A stretch of 20,980 bases of DNA from Leyella stercorea (GCF_019052365.1 NZ_JAHQUY010000051.1:1-20980), one strand, 5' to 3'; positions 1-7,639 are shown, counted from the stretch's first letter. A program made the numbers and translations. Notes: a model not told the origin generated them from the sequence alone.

Positions 1-404
1 TTCCTGCAGCTTGGAATATTTAACAACGGATTGAACGGATTAAACGGATTCCTGCTGCTTAGGAGATTTAACAACGGATTAATCGGATTAAACGGATTCC
101 TGCTGCTTGAGATATTTAACAACGGATTAAACGGATTAAACGGATTTAGGTTGTGTTGTTAATATTTTCAGCAAGTGAATCCGCTTTAATCCGTTGTTAA
201 TATTACGCACCCATCTAATCCGTTCAATCCGTTGTTAATATTACGCATCCAACGAATCCGTTTAATCCGCTTAATCCGTTGTTAATATTACGCACCCATC
301 TAATCCGTTCAATCCGTTGTTAATATTACGCATCCAACGAATCCGTTTAATCCGTTCAATCCGTTGTTAAATTTCACAAGCAGACAATCCGTTTTTGCTC
401 GGTT

Positions 405-427
405 GGTGCACTTGAGACAAGTGCACC
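405..427 (+). repeat. AGA-loop hairpin element, canonical
   Basis: Arms GGTGCACTTG and CAAGTGCACC pair perfectly over 10 bp around loop AGA. It is preceded by TTGCTCGGTT and followed by CCCTGAA, which give the element a direction. Confidence 0.9.
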
Positions 428-533
428 CCCTGAAAATAGTATCCGCTTAATCCGTTGTTAATGTTTTCAGCAGCAGGAATCCGTTTAATCCGTTGTTAAA
501 TTTTACAAGCAGACAATCCGTTCTTGCTACGTT

Positions 534-556
534 GGTGCACTTGAGACAAGTGCACC
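534..556 (+). repeat. AGA-loop hairpin element, canonical
   Basis: Same 10-bp arms and AGA loop as at 405, in the same orientation, preceded by TTGCTACGTT and followed by CCCTGAA. It closes array I. Confidence 0.9.
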
Positions 557-680
557 CCCTGAAAGGCATCCTAACCATCTGCAGATCCGTGGATGAAGAT
601 ACTGAAAACCTACCGAAGAAAGCCAATCGGCTTGATTTATGTCAAATTATTCTTAATTTGAATAAAAAACTTTCAAATTT

Positions 681-712
681 CTTGTGTGGTCGTACACAAA
701 TTATTATCTTTG
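681..712 (+). promoter_or_regulatory. Bacteroidetes-type promoter for a candidate small RNA
   Basis: CTTG at 681-684 (one mismatch to the -33 box TTTG), a 20-bp spacer, then TATCTTTG at 705-712 followed by C, a full match to the -7 box TAnnTTTG. Transcription would start near 716-719. Confidence 0.6.
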
Positions 713-781
713 CAACGCATTCGAGAGAATGCAATGTTTTTTCATTAGGTTAGTAGTTTGATAGATTTTAAGGTAAAGATT

Positions 782-820
782 ATGTTATTATTTTTTGGAC
801 CAATTGCAGTTTTTGCATGA
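782..820 (+). CDS. Possible 12-residue hydrophobic peptide
   Basis: ATG at 782 opens a 12-codon frame reading MLLFFGPIAVFA and ending in TGA. A purine-rich AAGGTAAAG lies just upstream, at a plausible ribosome-binding distance. The peptide is almost entirely hydrophobic. It sits within the candidate transcript 717-890 and ends 35 nt before the terminator stem. It could be a leader peptide or membrane micropeptide, or simply chance in AT-rich DNA. No family is recognised. Confidence 0.2.
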   Translation: MLLFFGPIAVFA

Positions 821-854
821 TTCAAAATTATTAATGTAACATTATTCTTTGAGA

Positions 855-890
855 GGCCGGTGCGAGTGATTCGTGTCGTCCTTTTTTTTT
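855..890 (+). terminator. Rho-independent terminator (plus strand)
   Basis: The stem pairs 855-866 with 870-881 (one C-T mismatch, four G-U pairs, loop TGA). It is followed directly by nine T residues at 882-890. Confidence 0.55.
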
Positions 891-907
891 GTCTCAAAAA
901 AAATGAG

Positions 908-959
908 GTTGTAGTGTTGACATATCAGTTGTAGTGTTGTTGTGTTGATGTGTTGACAT
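908..959 (+). repeat. Octanucleotide array (GTTGANRT type)
   Basis: Successive 8-bp units are GTTGTAGT, GTTGACAT, (ATCA), GTTGTAGT, GTTGTTGT, GTTGATGT, GTTGACAT. It is one of four arrays of this octamer family in the window. The rest of 960-1136 holds no gene; it includes a decayed GTTCCGTGGATTCCGTGGGA motif near 1017 that resembles the 'CCGTGGGAGAA' repeats near 18820 and 20700. Confidence 0.75.
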
Positions 960-1136
960 ATGCTTTGTATTGTTTATTTGTAGAAATGGCTCTTCTCGGT
1001 AAGAAGGTTCTGTGTGTTCCGTGGATTCCGTGGGAATATTGATGTTCTCTTACAGAATTCACTCTAAGTAAGGGTGCGTAGCATCGCTGCGATAATAAAA
1101 ATTCCTGAAGGACTCACTTTATTAAATATGTTTTTG

Positions 1137-1145
1137 TAAATTTGC
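1137..1145 (+). promoter_or_regulatory. Putative -7 box of the PI-PLC gene
   Basis: TAAATTTGC matches TAnnTTTG(C). No convincing TTTG -33 box is found at the usual 19-21 bp. The leader from here to the ATG is about 85 nt and consists largely of octamer repeats. Confidence 0.45.
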
Positions 1146-1162
1146 AAAACACCCACAAACAA

Positions 1163-1231
1163 ATCTCAACACCTCACCATCTCACCATCTCAACATCATA
1201 TCTCAACACCTCACCACCTCACCATCTCAAC
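1163..1231 (-). repeat. Octanucleotide array abutting a start codon
   Basis: On the plus strand, 8-bp units ATCTCAAC, ACCTCACC, ATCTCACC and ATCTCAAC follow one another and run straight into the ATG at 1232. It is the reverse-complement orientation of the arrays at 908 and 13966. Confidence 0.85.
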
Positions 1232-2299
1232 ATGAAACATCTCCTCTCTCTGCTGCTCTCCTTGGCAGCCATCACCACCGCATACGCATCCGACTGGCTC
1301 TCTCGCATCGACGACGACCGCCGCGTGTGCCGTCTCTCCATCCCCGGAACCCACGACGCCTGCACAGGCTACGGCTTCGTTGCGCAGGACACGCTGGCGG
1401 GCAACTATATCGCCTGCACACAGCAGTTGGACATCAGCGCGCAGTGGGCGGTTGGCGTGCGCGCCTTCGACCTGCGCCCCGACGTGCTCACCACGCAGCC
1501 CGCGAAAGACCCTAACGCGAAGTATCGCAAGCACCATAAGGACGACGACCAGCCGAAGCGTACGCTGCAGATATACCACGGCGAGTTTGCCACACGGCAG
1601 ACCTTCAACGGCGTGTTCGACGTGCTGCGCGACTCGCTTGCGGCGCATCCTACCGAGTTTGCCATCATCATCATGCAGCACGAACGCTCGCCGCACCGCG
1701 ACGGCTCGCATTGGGAGGCGATGATCGACTATGCGTTGGCTGAAAACAGCGACCTGCTCGTCGACTTCAGACCCGATCTCACCGTAGGACAGTTGCGCGG
1801 TCGCATACTCGTGCTCAGTCGCGACACCTACCGACCTACACCGCGCGGCGGATATATCGACGGATGGCGCTTCGACGCCGCTGTCGACTGGCAGCAGCCT
1901 GCCACCATGCGCGGATATGCCATGAAGGGTGTGCTCTGCGTGCAGGACTTCTACAACATGACGTGGGAGGGCGGCACAACGGCGAAGCTCGCAGCCATAG
2001 AGCGCCTGCTGCGCGTGGCGAACAGCGCGGAGGTGGTAGCGAAGTACCCCGATATGTGGTTCATCAACCACACCTCGGGATTCAAATACACCTCAACGGA
2101 GTACACCGCCGAACCGGTTTCTACCAGTGAGGGCTACCGTGCCAACGCCGCCGATACCAATGCTTTCCTCGCCAACCTCATCAAAGGTCGCATGACAATG
2201 GGCCTCGTAATGATGGATTTCGCCGGCGTAGACCGCTCCGGAGAGCACGACGTAATGGGTCGGAAGCTCGTCAATGCTGTTATCAACAGCAACTTCTAA
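1232..2299 (+). CDS. Secreted phosphatidylinositol-specific phospholipase C-like protein
   Basis: The 355-residue product has a signal peptide (MKHLLSLLLSLAAITTAYAS). The mature part has the PI-PLC X-domain fold signature: LSIPGTHDA with the first catalytic His (H41), GVRAFDLRP (residues 75-83) and IYHGEF with the second His (H116), then EFAIIIMQHE. Bacterial PI-PLCs cleave phosphatidylinositol or GPI anchors by general acid-base catalysis with two such histidines. The frame is open from a TTG at 1142, but the ATG at 1232 is chosen because it starts the signal peptide and the extra 30 residues only translate octamer repeats. The enzyme probably acts outside the cytoplasm; the substrate cannot be told from sequence. 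It stands alone, with hairpin repeats following. Confidence 0.88.
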   Translation: MKHLLSLLLSLAAITTAYASDWLSRIDDDRRVCRLSIPGTHDACTGYGFVAQDTLAGNYIACTQQLDISAQWAVGVRAFDLRPDVLTTQPAKDPNAKYRKHHKDDDQPKRTLQIYHGEFATRQTFNGVFDVLRDSLAAHPTEFAIIIMQHERSPHRDGSHWEAMIDYALAENSDLLVDFRPDLTVGQLRGRILVLSRDTYRPTPRGGYIDGWRFDAAVDWQQPATMRGYAMKGVLCVQDFYNMTWEGGTTAKLAAIERLLRVANSAEVVAKYPDMWFINHTSGFKYTSTEYTAEPVSTSEGYRANAADTNAFLANLIKGRMTMGLVMMDFAGVDRSGEHDVMGRKLVNAVINSNF

Positions 2300-2320
2300 G
2301 TTGTCAAGCTACCTTTAGGG

Positions 2321-2451
2321 GGTGCACTTGTCTCCCACAGATTCCACGGATGCAAACTTCAGGGGGTGCACTTGTCTCAAGTGCACCAATGTAGCAAGAG
2401 GTATATCAACATTGCTCGGTTGGTGCACTTGAGACAAGTGCACCCCCTGAA
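2321..2451. repeat. Paired hairpin cluster between convergent genes
   Basis: A half element (2321-2333) merges into CCACAGATTCCACGGA. Then come a full hairpin in 'TCT' orientation (2365-2387, preceded by CAGGG and followed by AAT) and one in 'AGA' orientation (2422-2444, preceded by GCTCGGTT and followed by CCCTGAAG). The two are inverted relative to each other. They lie between the PI-PLC stop and the stop of the minus-strand gene at 2454, so either could serve as a transcription end. Confidence 0.88.
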
Positions 2452-2453
2452 GT

Positions 2454-3056
2454 CTAATGCGTCGAAATAATCTTCAGCACATCATTAGGATACATATAGT
2501 TTCTTTTGCGGAGTTTTGAGAAGCAGAAACAATTGTTCTGCTCGAGCACATGCACCACGAACTCGGTGCAGTAGAGCGCCTTCGCCGAGGAGTGGTCGAA
2601 GTTGAAGTCGAACGGCACCTGCTGCTCCACCAGCGCCTCCACCGTGCGCCTCACGGCAGCCGTGTCCACCGCGCAGGGCGCCTTGCGGGCGTAGATGCAG
2701 TAAGACCCGTTCTTGTGCAGATACTCCTCCGGCGTCTCCATCACCACCTTCTTAGCCACCGTAGACGCATGCGCCAGACGCACGCCGTCGGCATAACGTA
2801 TGACGATGCCGCAATGCGACGGGGTAGAGTCGCACACCTCGAACGAAGTGTAGCCCGAGAGCGCACGCACAGCCACCGACTCCCATGCGTCGCCCACGCT
2901 GAAGAACACGTCGCCCGTGGCGAACGCCGACGTGTCGGGCACGAGATACGGAGGTCGTTTCAGCCAGCAGAAGCCGACCCATGCGGCGGCTGCAAAAACA
3001 AAAAAGGCGCACCCCCACACTACTAAATGGAGAATGCGCCTTGTGATCCTATTCAT
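2454..3056 (-). CDS. YiiX/YebB-like permuted NlpC/P60 cysteine hydrolase, membrane-anchored
   Basis: The 200-residue protein has one N-terminal membrane segment (about residues 8-31). The domain that follows shows features of the circularly permuted papain-like NlpC/P60 group (DUF830/YiiX): GDVFF (48-52), STPSHCGIV with the probable catalytic His81, and LYCTEFVVHVL with probable nucleophile Cys163 and Glu165. In this permuted group the His precedes the Cys, as here. Members are amidases or proteases, and some act on lipids or cell-wall peptides; the substrate is unknown. The gene starts 8 nt after the stop of the upstream membrane protein gene, so the two are probably cotranscribed. Confidence 0.75.
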   Translation of the reverse strand: MNRITRRILHLVVWGCAFFVFAAAAWVGFCWLKRPPYLVPDTSAFATGDVFFSVGDAWESVAVRALSGYTSFEVCDSTPSHCGIVIRYADGVRLAHASTVAKKVVMETPEEYLHKNGSYCIYARKAPCAVDTAAVRRTVEALVEQQVPFDFNFDHSSAKALYCTEFVVHVLEQNNCFCFSKLRKRNYMYPNDVLKIISTH

Positions 3057-3064
3057 TCGTTAAG

Positions 3065-3484
3065 CTAGTTTTTAGTGAATATATCTATGCGGCATACGCC
3101 TATGCCGAGCAGTGATATGAGCATATAGAGCCAACTGCCCCAAGAGAGAGAGATGCCAGAGGGCAGAGCAACGGCGAAAAGCAGACAAAGCACGACACCT
3201 GCCACGAAGCACAGCGTGCAGAAGTGTTCGCTCAGCTTGCTCGTCAGCTTCAGGTTAACCGACTTGTTGAACACGACGAACATTGGAGCCAGGAATATCA
3301 GAACGGAGAGGAATCGTGAGAAACCGAGTCCGCTGCCTTCGAACAGCACCTTCAGTCCGTTGATCTTCGCCTTGCCTGCCACGTCGATGGCTGGACAGAA
3401 GCCGAACGCTACGAACATGAGTATAGCGAGTGCTATGACAATAGATGTCTTGTTCTGTCTTACGGTTTTAATCAATTCGTCCAT
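3065..3484 (-). CDS. Small multi-pass membrane protein, unknown function
   Basis: The 139-residue product is predicted by eye to have about four membrane segments (residues 14-32, 55-75, 88-108, 113-133). A short polar stretch, DVAGKAKINGLKVLFEGSGLG, joins the first two. No family is recognised; the layout resembles small uncharacterised Bacteroidales membrane proteins. It lies 85 nt after the lipoprotein gene and 8 nt before the YiiX-like gene, so the three probably form one transcription unit. Confidence 0.7.
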   Translation of the reverse strand: MDELIKTVRQNKTSIVIALAILMFVAFGFCPAIDVAGKAKINGLKVLFEGSGLGFSRFLSVLIFLAPMFVVFNKSVNLKLTSKLSEHFCTLCFVAGVVLCLLFAVALPSGISLSWGSWLYMLISLLGIGVCRIDIFTKN

Positions 3485-3539
3485 ATTATTTAGTTTTATG
3501 GGGTGTATCGGTTTATGTTAATAGTTTTTGTGATGGTAG

Positions 3540-3560
3540 TGGCGGAGTGTTTCTCCGCCA
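3540..3560. other. Intercistronic hairpin
   Basis: TGGCGGAG and CTCCGCCA form an 8-bp perfect stem around TGTTT, 9 nt past the lipoprotein stop at 3570 on the minus strand. There is no T-run after it, so it may be an mRNA stabiliser or a weak terminator rather than a classic one. Confidence 0.5.
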
Positions 3561-3569
3561 TTCAATCGC

Positions 3570-4199
3570 CTATCTTACCATTTCGAGTTTGTAGCTCTTA
3601 GCCAGCTTGCTGCCTTCAACGTCCGCCTTGCCGAAGCCGAGCTTGTCGAACTTCACCGGTGTGCCAGCCTTCACGAGCAGTTTGCCGTCGGCGTCCTGCA
3701 CCTCTACGCTGCCCACTTTTGCCTTGTACACCTGCTTGCCTTCGGCGTCGTAGCCGGTGATGTATACGTTCTCGGTAGAGTAGTAGTACTTCTGGTCGAT
3801 GGTGATGTCGGAAGCCGCCTTCGCCTCGCCGTTCACCTTGAACTTAGGAGTGAGAGCCGAACTGCTTGAGAACTCCTCGAACTCGAGAGATACGGGCGAC
3901 GTAACCTCAAACTGCGACTCGGCGAACTCGATTGGCTTGCCGTTGAGGTCCTTTGCTGTAGCTTCCAGCTTCTCCTTCCACTTCTTGTTGAGCTTCTCCG
4001 ACTTTTCGAGGAAGCGTTTCTTGTCGGCTTCTGTCTTGATGTTCTGAGCCTCCTTCTTCAGTTCGGCTTTCTCTTCAGTAAACTGTGCGTACTTGTCGGG
4101 GAGCTGTCCGAGCATACCTGCGGATGAACCGCCACCTGAGCAAGAGAACAACAGTGGCATAAGGATGGCAGCCAGTGCCATGAGCTTGATTATCTTCAT
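3570..4199 (-). CDS. Predicted lipoprotein with coiled-coil segment
   Basis: The 209-residue product starts MKIIKLMALAAILMPLLFSC; the lipobox LFSC puts the lipidated Cys at position 20. Residues 38-85 are rich in K and E with heptad spacing, likely a coiled coil. The rest (about 95-209) is beta-rich, with repeated D-G-K turns. The frame extends upstream to 4283, but only the ATG at 4199 gives a signal peptide, and the -7 box at 4263 lies inside that extension. No specific family is recognised. It is the first gene of the probable 4199-2454 unit and is likely attached to a membrane facing the periplasm. Confidence 0.75.
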   Translation of the reverse strand: MKIIKLMALAAILMPLLFSCSGGGSSAGMLGQLPDKYAQFTEEKAELKKEAQNIKTEADKKRFLEKSEKLNKKWKEKLEATAKDLNGKPIEFAESQFEVTSPVSLEFEEFSSSSALTPKFKVNGEAKAASDITIDQKYYYSTENVYITGYDAEGKQVYKAKVGSVEVQDADGKLLVKAGTPVKFDKLGFGKADVEGSKLAKSYKLEMVR

Positions 4200-4262
4200 A
4201 AGTTTTGTGTTAGTTAAAGTTATTAATGTTAGTAACGATTTCTTGTCTTTAGGTTTCGATTG

Positions 4263-4270
4263 CAAAGTTA
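4263..4270 (-). promoter_or_regulatory. -7 promoter box for the lipoprotein operon
   Basis: Read on the minus strand it is TAACTTTG followed by C, a perfect TAnnTTTG match, 63 nt before the ATG. A TTTG -33 box is not at the standard spacing. Confidence 0.5.
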
Positions 4271-4383
4271 GCGTACGATCCAAAAACTCTTGTTACCAAA
4301 CTCTCAATTTATCGTTCACAAAGGATAAACAGAGTTGTCAAAACGTAAAAAATATATTAACAACTTTTCTAATACGTTGAGGT

Positions 4384-5067
4384 TCAAACGTTTTCTTCCT
4401 TGCGATATTTTGTGGGCGAAGTGCCTTTTATCTTGCTGAAAACGCGAATAAACGACTGCGAACTGTTGAATCCCGACTTCTCTGCTATCTGCACGATGTT
4501 CTCCTCCGAGTTCGTGAGCAGATTGCAGGCGTATTCTATGCGGTATCGGTTGACGTAATCGTAGAACGTACACTCCGCCTCCTTGTTGAAGAAGGCGCTG
4601 ACGTACGTGCGGTTGGTGCCTATCTCGGTAGCGATGTCAGACACCTTGAGGTTGGGGTTGAGGAAAATGCGGTCGTTGTCGAACAGCGTGCTGATGCGCT
4701 TGCCTATCTCCGACATCTCCGTGTCGCTGGCTTCTGCAGGCGCAGGCGTCTCCTCGTTGCCGCCTTCGGCAAGGTCGGAGAGTTCGTCGAGCACCGACTC
4801 GTGCTTGTCGATGTAGTAGCTGATGAACATCCACACCACCAGCGAGCTTATCATATACAGAGCCTCGAGTGCATAGTTGACGTACATGCAATCGACAATC
4901 CATACAATAAGAATGAAGGTGAACGAGAAGAAGATGGCGCGGAGCCAGCCCAGGTTGATGTTCTCGGTGTAGGAGAAGCGCTGCTTCAGTTGGGCGTTGT
5001 ACTTGGGGATGGCGAATATTGCCCATATAACGTAGCTTGCGCCGTATACGGCTGCCTCAAGCACCAT
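4384..5067 (-). pseudogene. AraC-type membrane regulator, C-terminal part (frameshifted)
   Basis: This frame encodes the last membrane segments and a complete AraC DNA-binding domain: LKVSDIATEIGTNRTYVSAF (first helix-turn-helix) and IVQIAEKSGFNSSQSFIRVF (second), ending SPTKYRKEENV. The ATG at 5067 is unlikely to be a true start. The frame is open further upstream, reading ..IYYVMVLEAAVYGASYVIW, which looks like a continuation of the membrane segments encoded in the other frame at 5429-5070. Such Bacteroidetes regulators normally have an N-terminal multi-pass membrane domain and total about 350 residues, which fits 4384-5429 joined. A 1-nt loss (or an assembly error) near 5068-5095 explains the break. 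Confidence 0.7.
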
Positions 5068-5429
5068 GACATAATAGATACAACGTCTCTTGTGAACGAC
5101 AGAAGCACAAAAGGCACGATGAACAACAGTTCATGAAATATGATTGTGCGGCGTGTGAGGCTCGTAGGGCTGCACAGCTCTATGAGCGCGAAGACATAAA
5201 GCGGCACGGCTACCATGTCGGCAGCCGTCACTACCATCCAGTCTATCTCATCGAGTTCGGTAATCGGCTTAATGAAGAAAAGGTCTTTCAGACACTGCAG
5301 GCCGATGACGAACATAAGCACCGTGACGAGGCGCGAGAGCATCTCCTTGTCCTTGCGGTAGAAGAGCCACGACATCATGAAGTAGAACATGACGCACAGT
5401 CCGTAGATGAAATATATGGCGTATAGCAT
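4986..5429 (-). pseudogene. AraC-type membrane regulator, N-terminal membrane part (frameshifted)
   Basis: The frame encodes about 120 residues with four or so membrane segments (MLYAIYFIYGLCVMFYFMMS at the start, later FHELLFIVPFVLLSF). It then becomes a non-hydrophobic tail (WCLRQPYTAQATLYGQ) that is merely the shifted reading of the next membrane segment and stops at 4986. The informative part ends near 5075, where the other frame takes over. The start lies 26 nt after the RNase H stop, so it would be the third gene of the carrier operon. If the shift is real the regulator is broken; if it is a base-call error this is one intact gene, 4384-5429. Confidence 0.65.
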
Positions 5430-5455
5430 AGGTTTTAGGTTTTAATAAAGTGGTG

Positions 5456-5923
5456 CTACCCCTTGCGTCCGAAGTCGGCAGGCACCTCGCCCCATCGCTT
5501 CGTCTCCCACTTCACCACGGGGTTCACTATCTGGTGGGTGCGCAGCCATGTCTCGGCGCGTGCTATTATCTGGTAGAGCTGTTCGGTCTGGGGTGTGCGC
5601 TTGAGCTTGGTCTTGCACTGGCGCTTCTGCACCCACAGAATGGCGTTGTGCGAGTCGGAATATATCGTCTTGCCCGTTACACCCTGCTTGTCGAGCAGCG
5701 CCAAGGCGTGTACGATGGCGAGAAACTCGCCTATGTTGTTAGTGCCGTGTACGGGTCCGAAGTGGAACACCTGCGCTCCGGTGGCGAGGTCGATAGCCTG
5801 ATACTCCATCGGGCCGGGATTGCCCGAGCAGGCTGCGTCTACAGCCCAAGCGTTCGCCGTCACCTCCATAGGGAGCGGCAGCACGGTGTCGTGACGGTAA
5901 TCGGGAGGGTTTTGCATTGTCAT
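5456..5923 (-). CDS. Ribonuclease H family protein
   Basis: The 155-residue product carries the RNase H active-site set: Asp29 in AVDAACSGNPG, Glu66 in TNNIGEFLAI, Asp90 in YSDSHNAILW and a late Asp150 in GEVPADFG. RNase H enzymes cut the RNA strand of RNA-DNA hybrids using two metal ions held by these acids. The start is set at 5923 because its ATG overlaps the TGA of the carrier gene (ATGA), a sign of translational coupling. A second ATG is two codons on, and the longer open frame to 6175 is only a shadow of the carrier gene. It lacks an N-terminal hybrid-binding domain. Confidence 0.85.
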   Translation of the reverse strand: MTMQNPPDYRHDTVLPLPMEVTANAWAVDAACSGNPGPMEYQAIDLATGAQVFHFGPVHGTNNIGEFLAIVHALALLDKQGVTGKTIYSDSHNAILWVQKRQCKTKLKRTPQTEQLYQIIARAETWLRTHQIVNPVVKWETKRWGEVPADFGRKG

Positions 5924-7581
5924 ACCATGAACATGATTATTACTTGTGCTATGATCACTCTGATGAACATGCCGAGTGGATATACCGAGGTATAAGCCAC
6001 GGCGGCGCGTTCGCCAGGGATGGTGTCGTTGGCGTAGCTGAGCGCCATCGGGTTGGCCATTGCGCCGCAGAGCAGACCGCAGATGGTGCCGAAGTCGAAC
6101 TTGCGCGTCTTCAGCGCTATGGCGCCCACGATGAGCAGCGGCAGCATGGTGAGCACCAAGCCGATGCCTACCCACATCAAGCCCTCTGGACGTATGATGG
6201 TGCCGAGGAAGTCCTTGCCGGCTACGAGTCCGAGGCAGGCGAGATAGAGCGAGAGGCCCATCTTGCGTAGCATCAGCGACGCCGAGCGTGTGGTGTAGGT
6301 GATGAGGTGTATGCGTGCGCCGAGCGAACCGATGATGATGCCCATGATGATAGGGCCGCCGGCGATGCCGAGCTTCACGGGTGCGCTCATGCCCGGTATG
6401 GTGATAGGAATCATGCCGAGCGCCAGACCCAAGAGCAGTCCGAAGAAGATGGCGCCGAGGTTTGGCTCGTTGAGGCCCGTCACGGCGTTGCCGAGGAACG
6501 CCTCTGCATGGTCGATGTCTTCGGGTGTGCCCACGACGGTGACGCGGTCGCCGTACTGCAAGTGGAGCGTATCAGTTGCGAGCAGCTTGATGTCGCCGCG
6601 CATCACTCTCGACACGTTCACGCCGTATGTCTCGCGCATGTGCAGCGAGCCGAGTGTTCTGCCGTTCAGACGGCTGCGCGTCATCACTATCACGCGGCTC
6701 TCCACCGACGAGTCGATGGCGTTCCAGTCTATCTTGTCGCGGTTCCAGTCTTTCTTCACATGCTCGCCGAAGAGGATGTTCATGGCAGCCACCTCGTCGC
6801 GGTTGGTCACCACGAGCACGTTGTCGCCGTGCTGCATCACGGTCTGTGCCATCGGAACAATAACCTTTCCGTTGCGCCAGATGCGCGAGATGATGAAGTG
6901 GCGGTGGGTCGACTGCGATATCTGCGCTATCGTCTTGTCAGAGATGGCGGGGTTGACGCAGATGAACTGTCCGACGTATGTGCTGTCGTCGTCAGAGCTT
7001 TGGCAGCGTTCAAGGTCTTCCTTGCGCACGAGGAACTTGCGCAGCAGTATCATGGCGAAGATGACGCCCACTACGCCCAGCGGATAGGTCACGGCACAGC
7101 CCAATGCGGCGCCGCTGCTCGATATATGCTGTGTGGCAAGTGCCTGCTGAGCCGCACCGAGCGCCGGCGTATTGGTCGTAGCACCGCAGAGGATGCCCAC
7201 CATGTCGGGGATGCTGATAGGCAGCACGAGGCACAGCGAGAGCGCCATCACGGTGCCGAGCACTATGACGCCCAAGCCCCAGCCGTTGAGCGATGCACCG
7301 TCGTGGCGCATCATGCCTATGAAGTTAGGACCTACGTGCAGACCCAGGGCGTAGACAAAGAGCGAGAGGCCGAAGGTTTCGGCGAAGCTGATCATCTGCT
7401 CGTCGGCAGTGAAGTGGAGGCTGCCCGCCACGATGCCCATGAAGAACACGAACGCCACGCCGAGCGAGATGCCGCGGATGCGCAACTTGCCCAGCGCCAT
7501 GCCAACGCTGATGATCAGCGCCAGCACTACCAGCGTCTGTACTGCTGAGTGTATGGTGAAAAGACTGTCAATCCATTCCAT
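5920..7581 (-). CDS. AspT/YidE/YbjL-type membrane antiporter
   Basis: The 553-residue protein has two homologous membrane halves (about 10-180 and 375-553) around two soluble RCK_C/TrkA_C-like domains (about 200-275 and 292-365). The halves share a signature: CGATTNTPALGAAQQAL..AVTYPLGV (132-170) and CGAMANPMALSYAND..AYTSVYPLGM (504-538). This is the layout of the AspT/YidE duplication family, whose studied member AspT exchanges aspartate for alanine; the substrate of YidE-type members is not established. It is located in the inner membrane. The TGA overlaps the RNase H start. The nearest good promoter is at 7855-7885, giving a leader of about 265 nt that contains hairpin repeats. Confidence 0.87.
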   Translation of the reverse strand: MEWIDSLFTIHSAVQTLVVLALIISVGMALGKLRIRGISLGVAFVFFMGIVAGSLHFTADEQMISFAETFGLSLFVYALGLHVGPNFIGMMRHDGASLNGWGLGVIVLGTVMALSLCLVLPISIPDMVGILCGATTNTPALGAAQQALATQHISSSGAALGCAVTYPLGVVGVIFAMILLRKFLVRKEDLERCQSSDDDSTYVGQFICVNPAISDKTIAQISQSTHRHFIISRIWRNGKVIVPMAQTVMQHGDNVLVVTNRDEVAAMNILFGEHVKKDWNRDKIDWNAIDSSVESRVIVMTRSRLNGRTLGSLHMRETYGVNVSRVMRGDIKLLATDTLHLQYGDRVTVVGTPEDIDHAEAFLGNAVTGLNEPNLGAIFFGLLLGLALGMIPITIPGMSAPVKLGIAGGPIIMGIIIGSLGARIHLITYTTRSASLMLRKMGLSLYLACLGLVAGKDFLGTIIRPEGLMWVGIGLVLTMLPLLIVGAIALKTRKFDFGTICGLLCGAMANPMALSYANDTIPGERAAVAYTSVYPLGMFIRVIIAQVIIMFMV

Positions 7582-7639
7582 TGTATTTCTGTGTAATTTG
7601 TTTTAGAGTTTATTAGCTACCTTCAGGGGTGCCTTTAGG

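Larger units (their letters stand above)
1..575. repeat. Composite intergenic repeat array I
   Basis: No gene is seen here. The stretch is built of 9-bp units, AATCCGTTN (or the reverse complement NAACGGATT), in runs of two or three. Each run is capped by GTTGTTAAT and separated by short spacers such as ATTACGCATCCAACG or TTTCACAAGCAGACA. Units at about 21-150 read as AACAACGGATTAAACGGATT; from about 178 onward they read as the reverse complement, so the array flips once. An 85-bp block is duplicated in tandem: the string ACGCACCCATC occurs at 205 and again at 290. Two copies of the AGA-loop hairpin (405-427, 534-556) are embedded after CAATCCGTT(C/T)TTGCT. The array probably continues left of the window. 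ORFs crossing it are by-products of the repeats. Confidence 0.9.
717..890 (+). ncRNA. Candidate small RNA or leader RNA, about 170 nt
   Basis: The proposed transcript starts at a hairpin, GCATTC-GAGA-GAATGC (717-732), which has a GNRA tetraloop. It ends in a stem (855-881) followed by nine T residues (882-890). The stem uses several G-U pairs that would be A-C mismatches on the opposite strand, so it makes sense only as a plus-strand RNA. Inside lies a 12-codon ORF (782-820). The transcript could be a free small RNA, possibly a divergent 6S-like RNA, or a terminated leader. I recognise no family by sequence. Inference rests on the promoter, the 5' hairpin and the terminator. Confidence 0.4.

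Noticed and set aside
1..575. CRISPR array
   Set aside because: The repeated units are 9 bp and clustered, spacers recur rather than being unique, array halves are inverted, and no cas gene is present.
1142..1231. Upstream TTG start for PI-PLC
   Set aside because: It would put 30 residues translated from octamer repeats before a good signal peptide and would start inside the -7 box.
1211..2071. Minus-strand ORF (286 codons) opposite PI-PLC
   Set aside because: The plus strand encodes a clear enzyme with signal peptide; the minus-strand product is Arg/Val/His-rich noise.
2321..2451. Hairpins as ordinary rho-independent terminators
   Set aside because: The stems are followed by CCCTGA or AACC, not T-runs, and the same element occurs in divergent and leader positions, so termination cannot be its only role.
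5924..6175. Longer N-terminus for the RNase H
   Set aside because: The extension lies wholly within the carrier gene and is rich in Arg/His; the ATGA overlap at 5923 gives a normal-length enzyme.
6307..7548. Long plus-strand ORF (413 codons)
   Set aside because: It is exactly opposite the AspT/YidE-type carrier, has His/Ala/Arg-rich low-quality composition and no recognisable domain; a shadow of the real gene.
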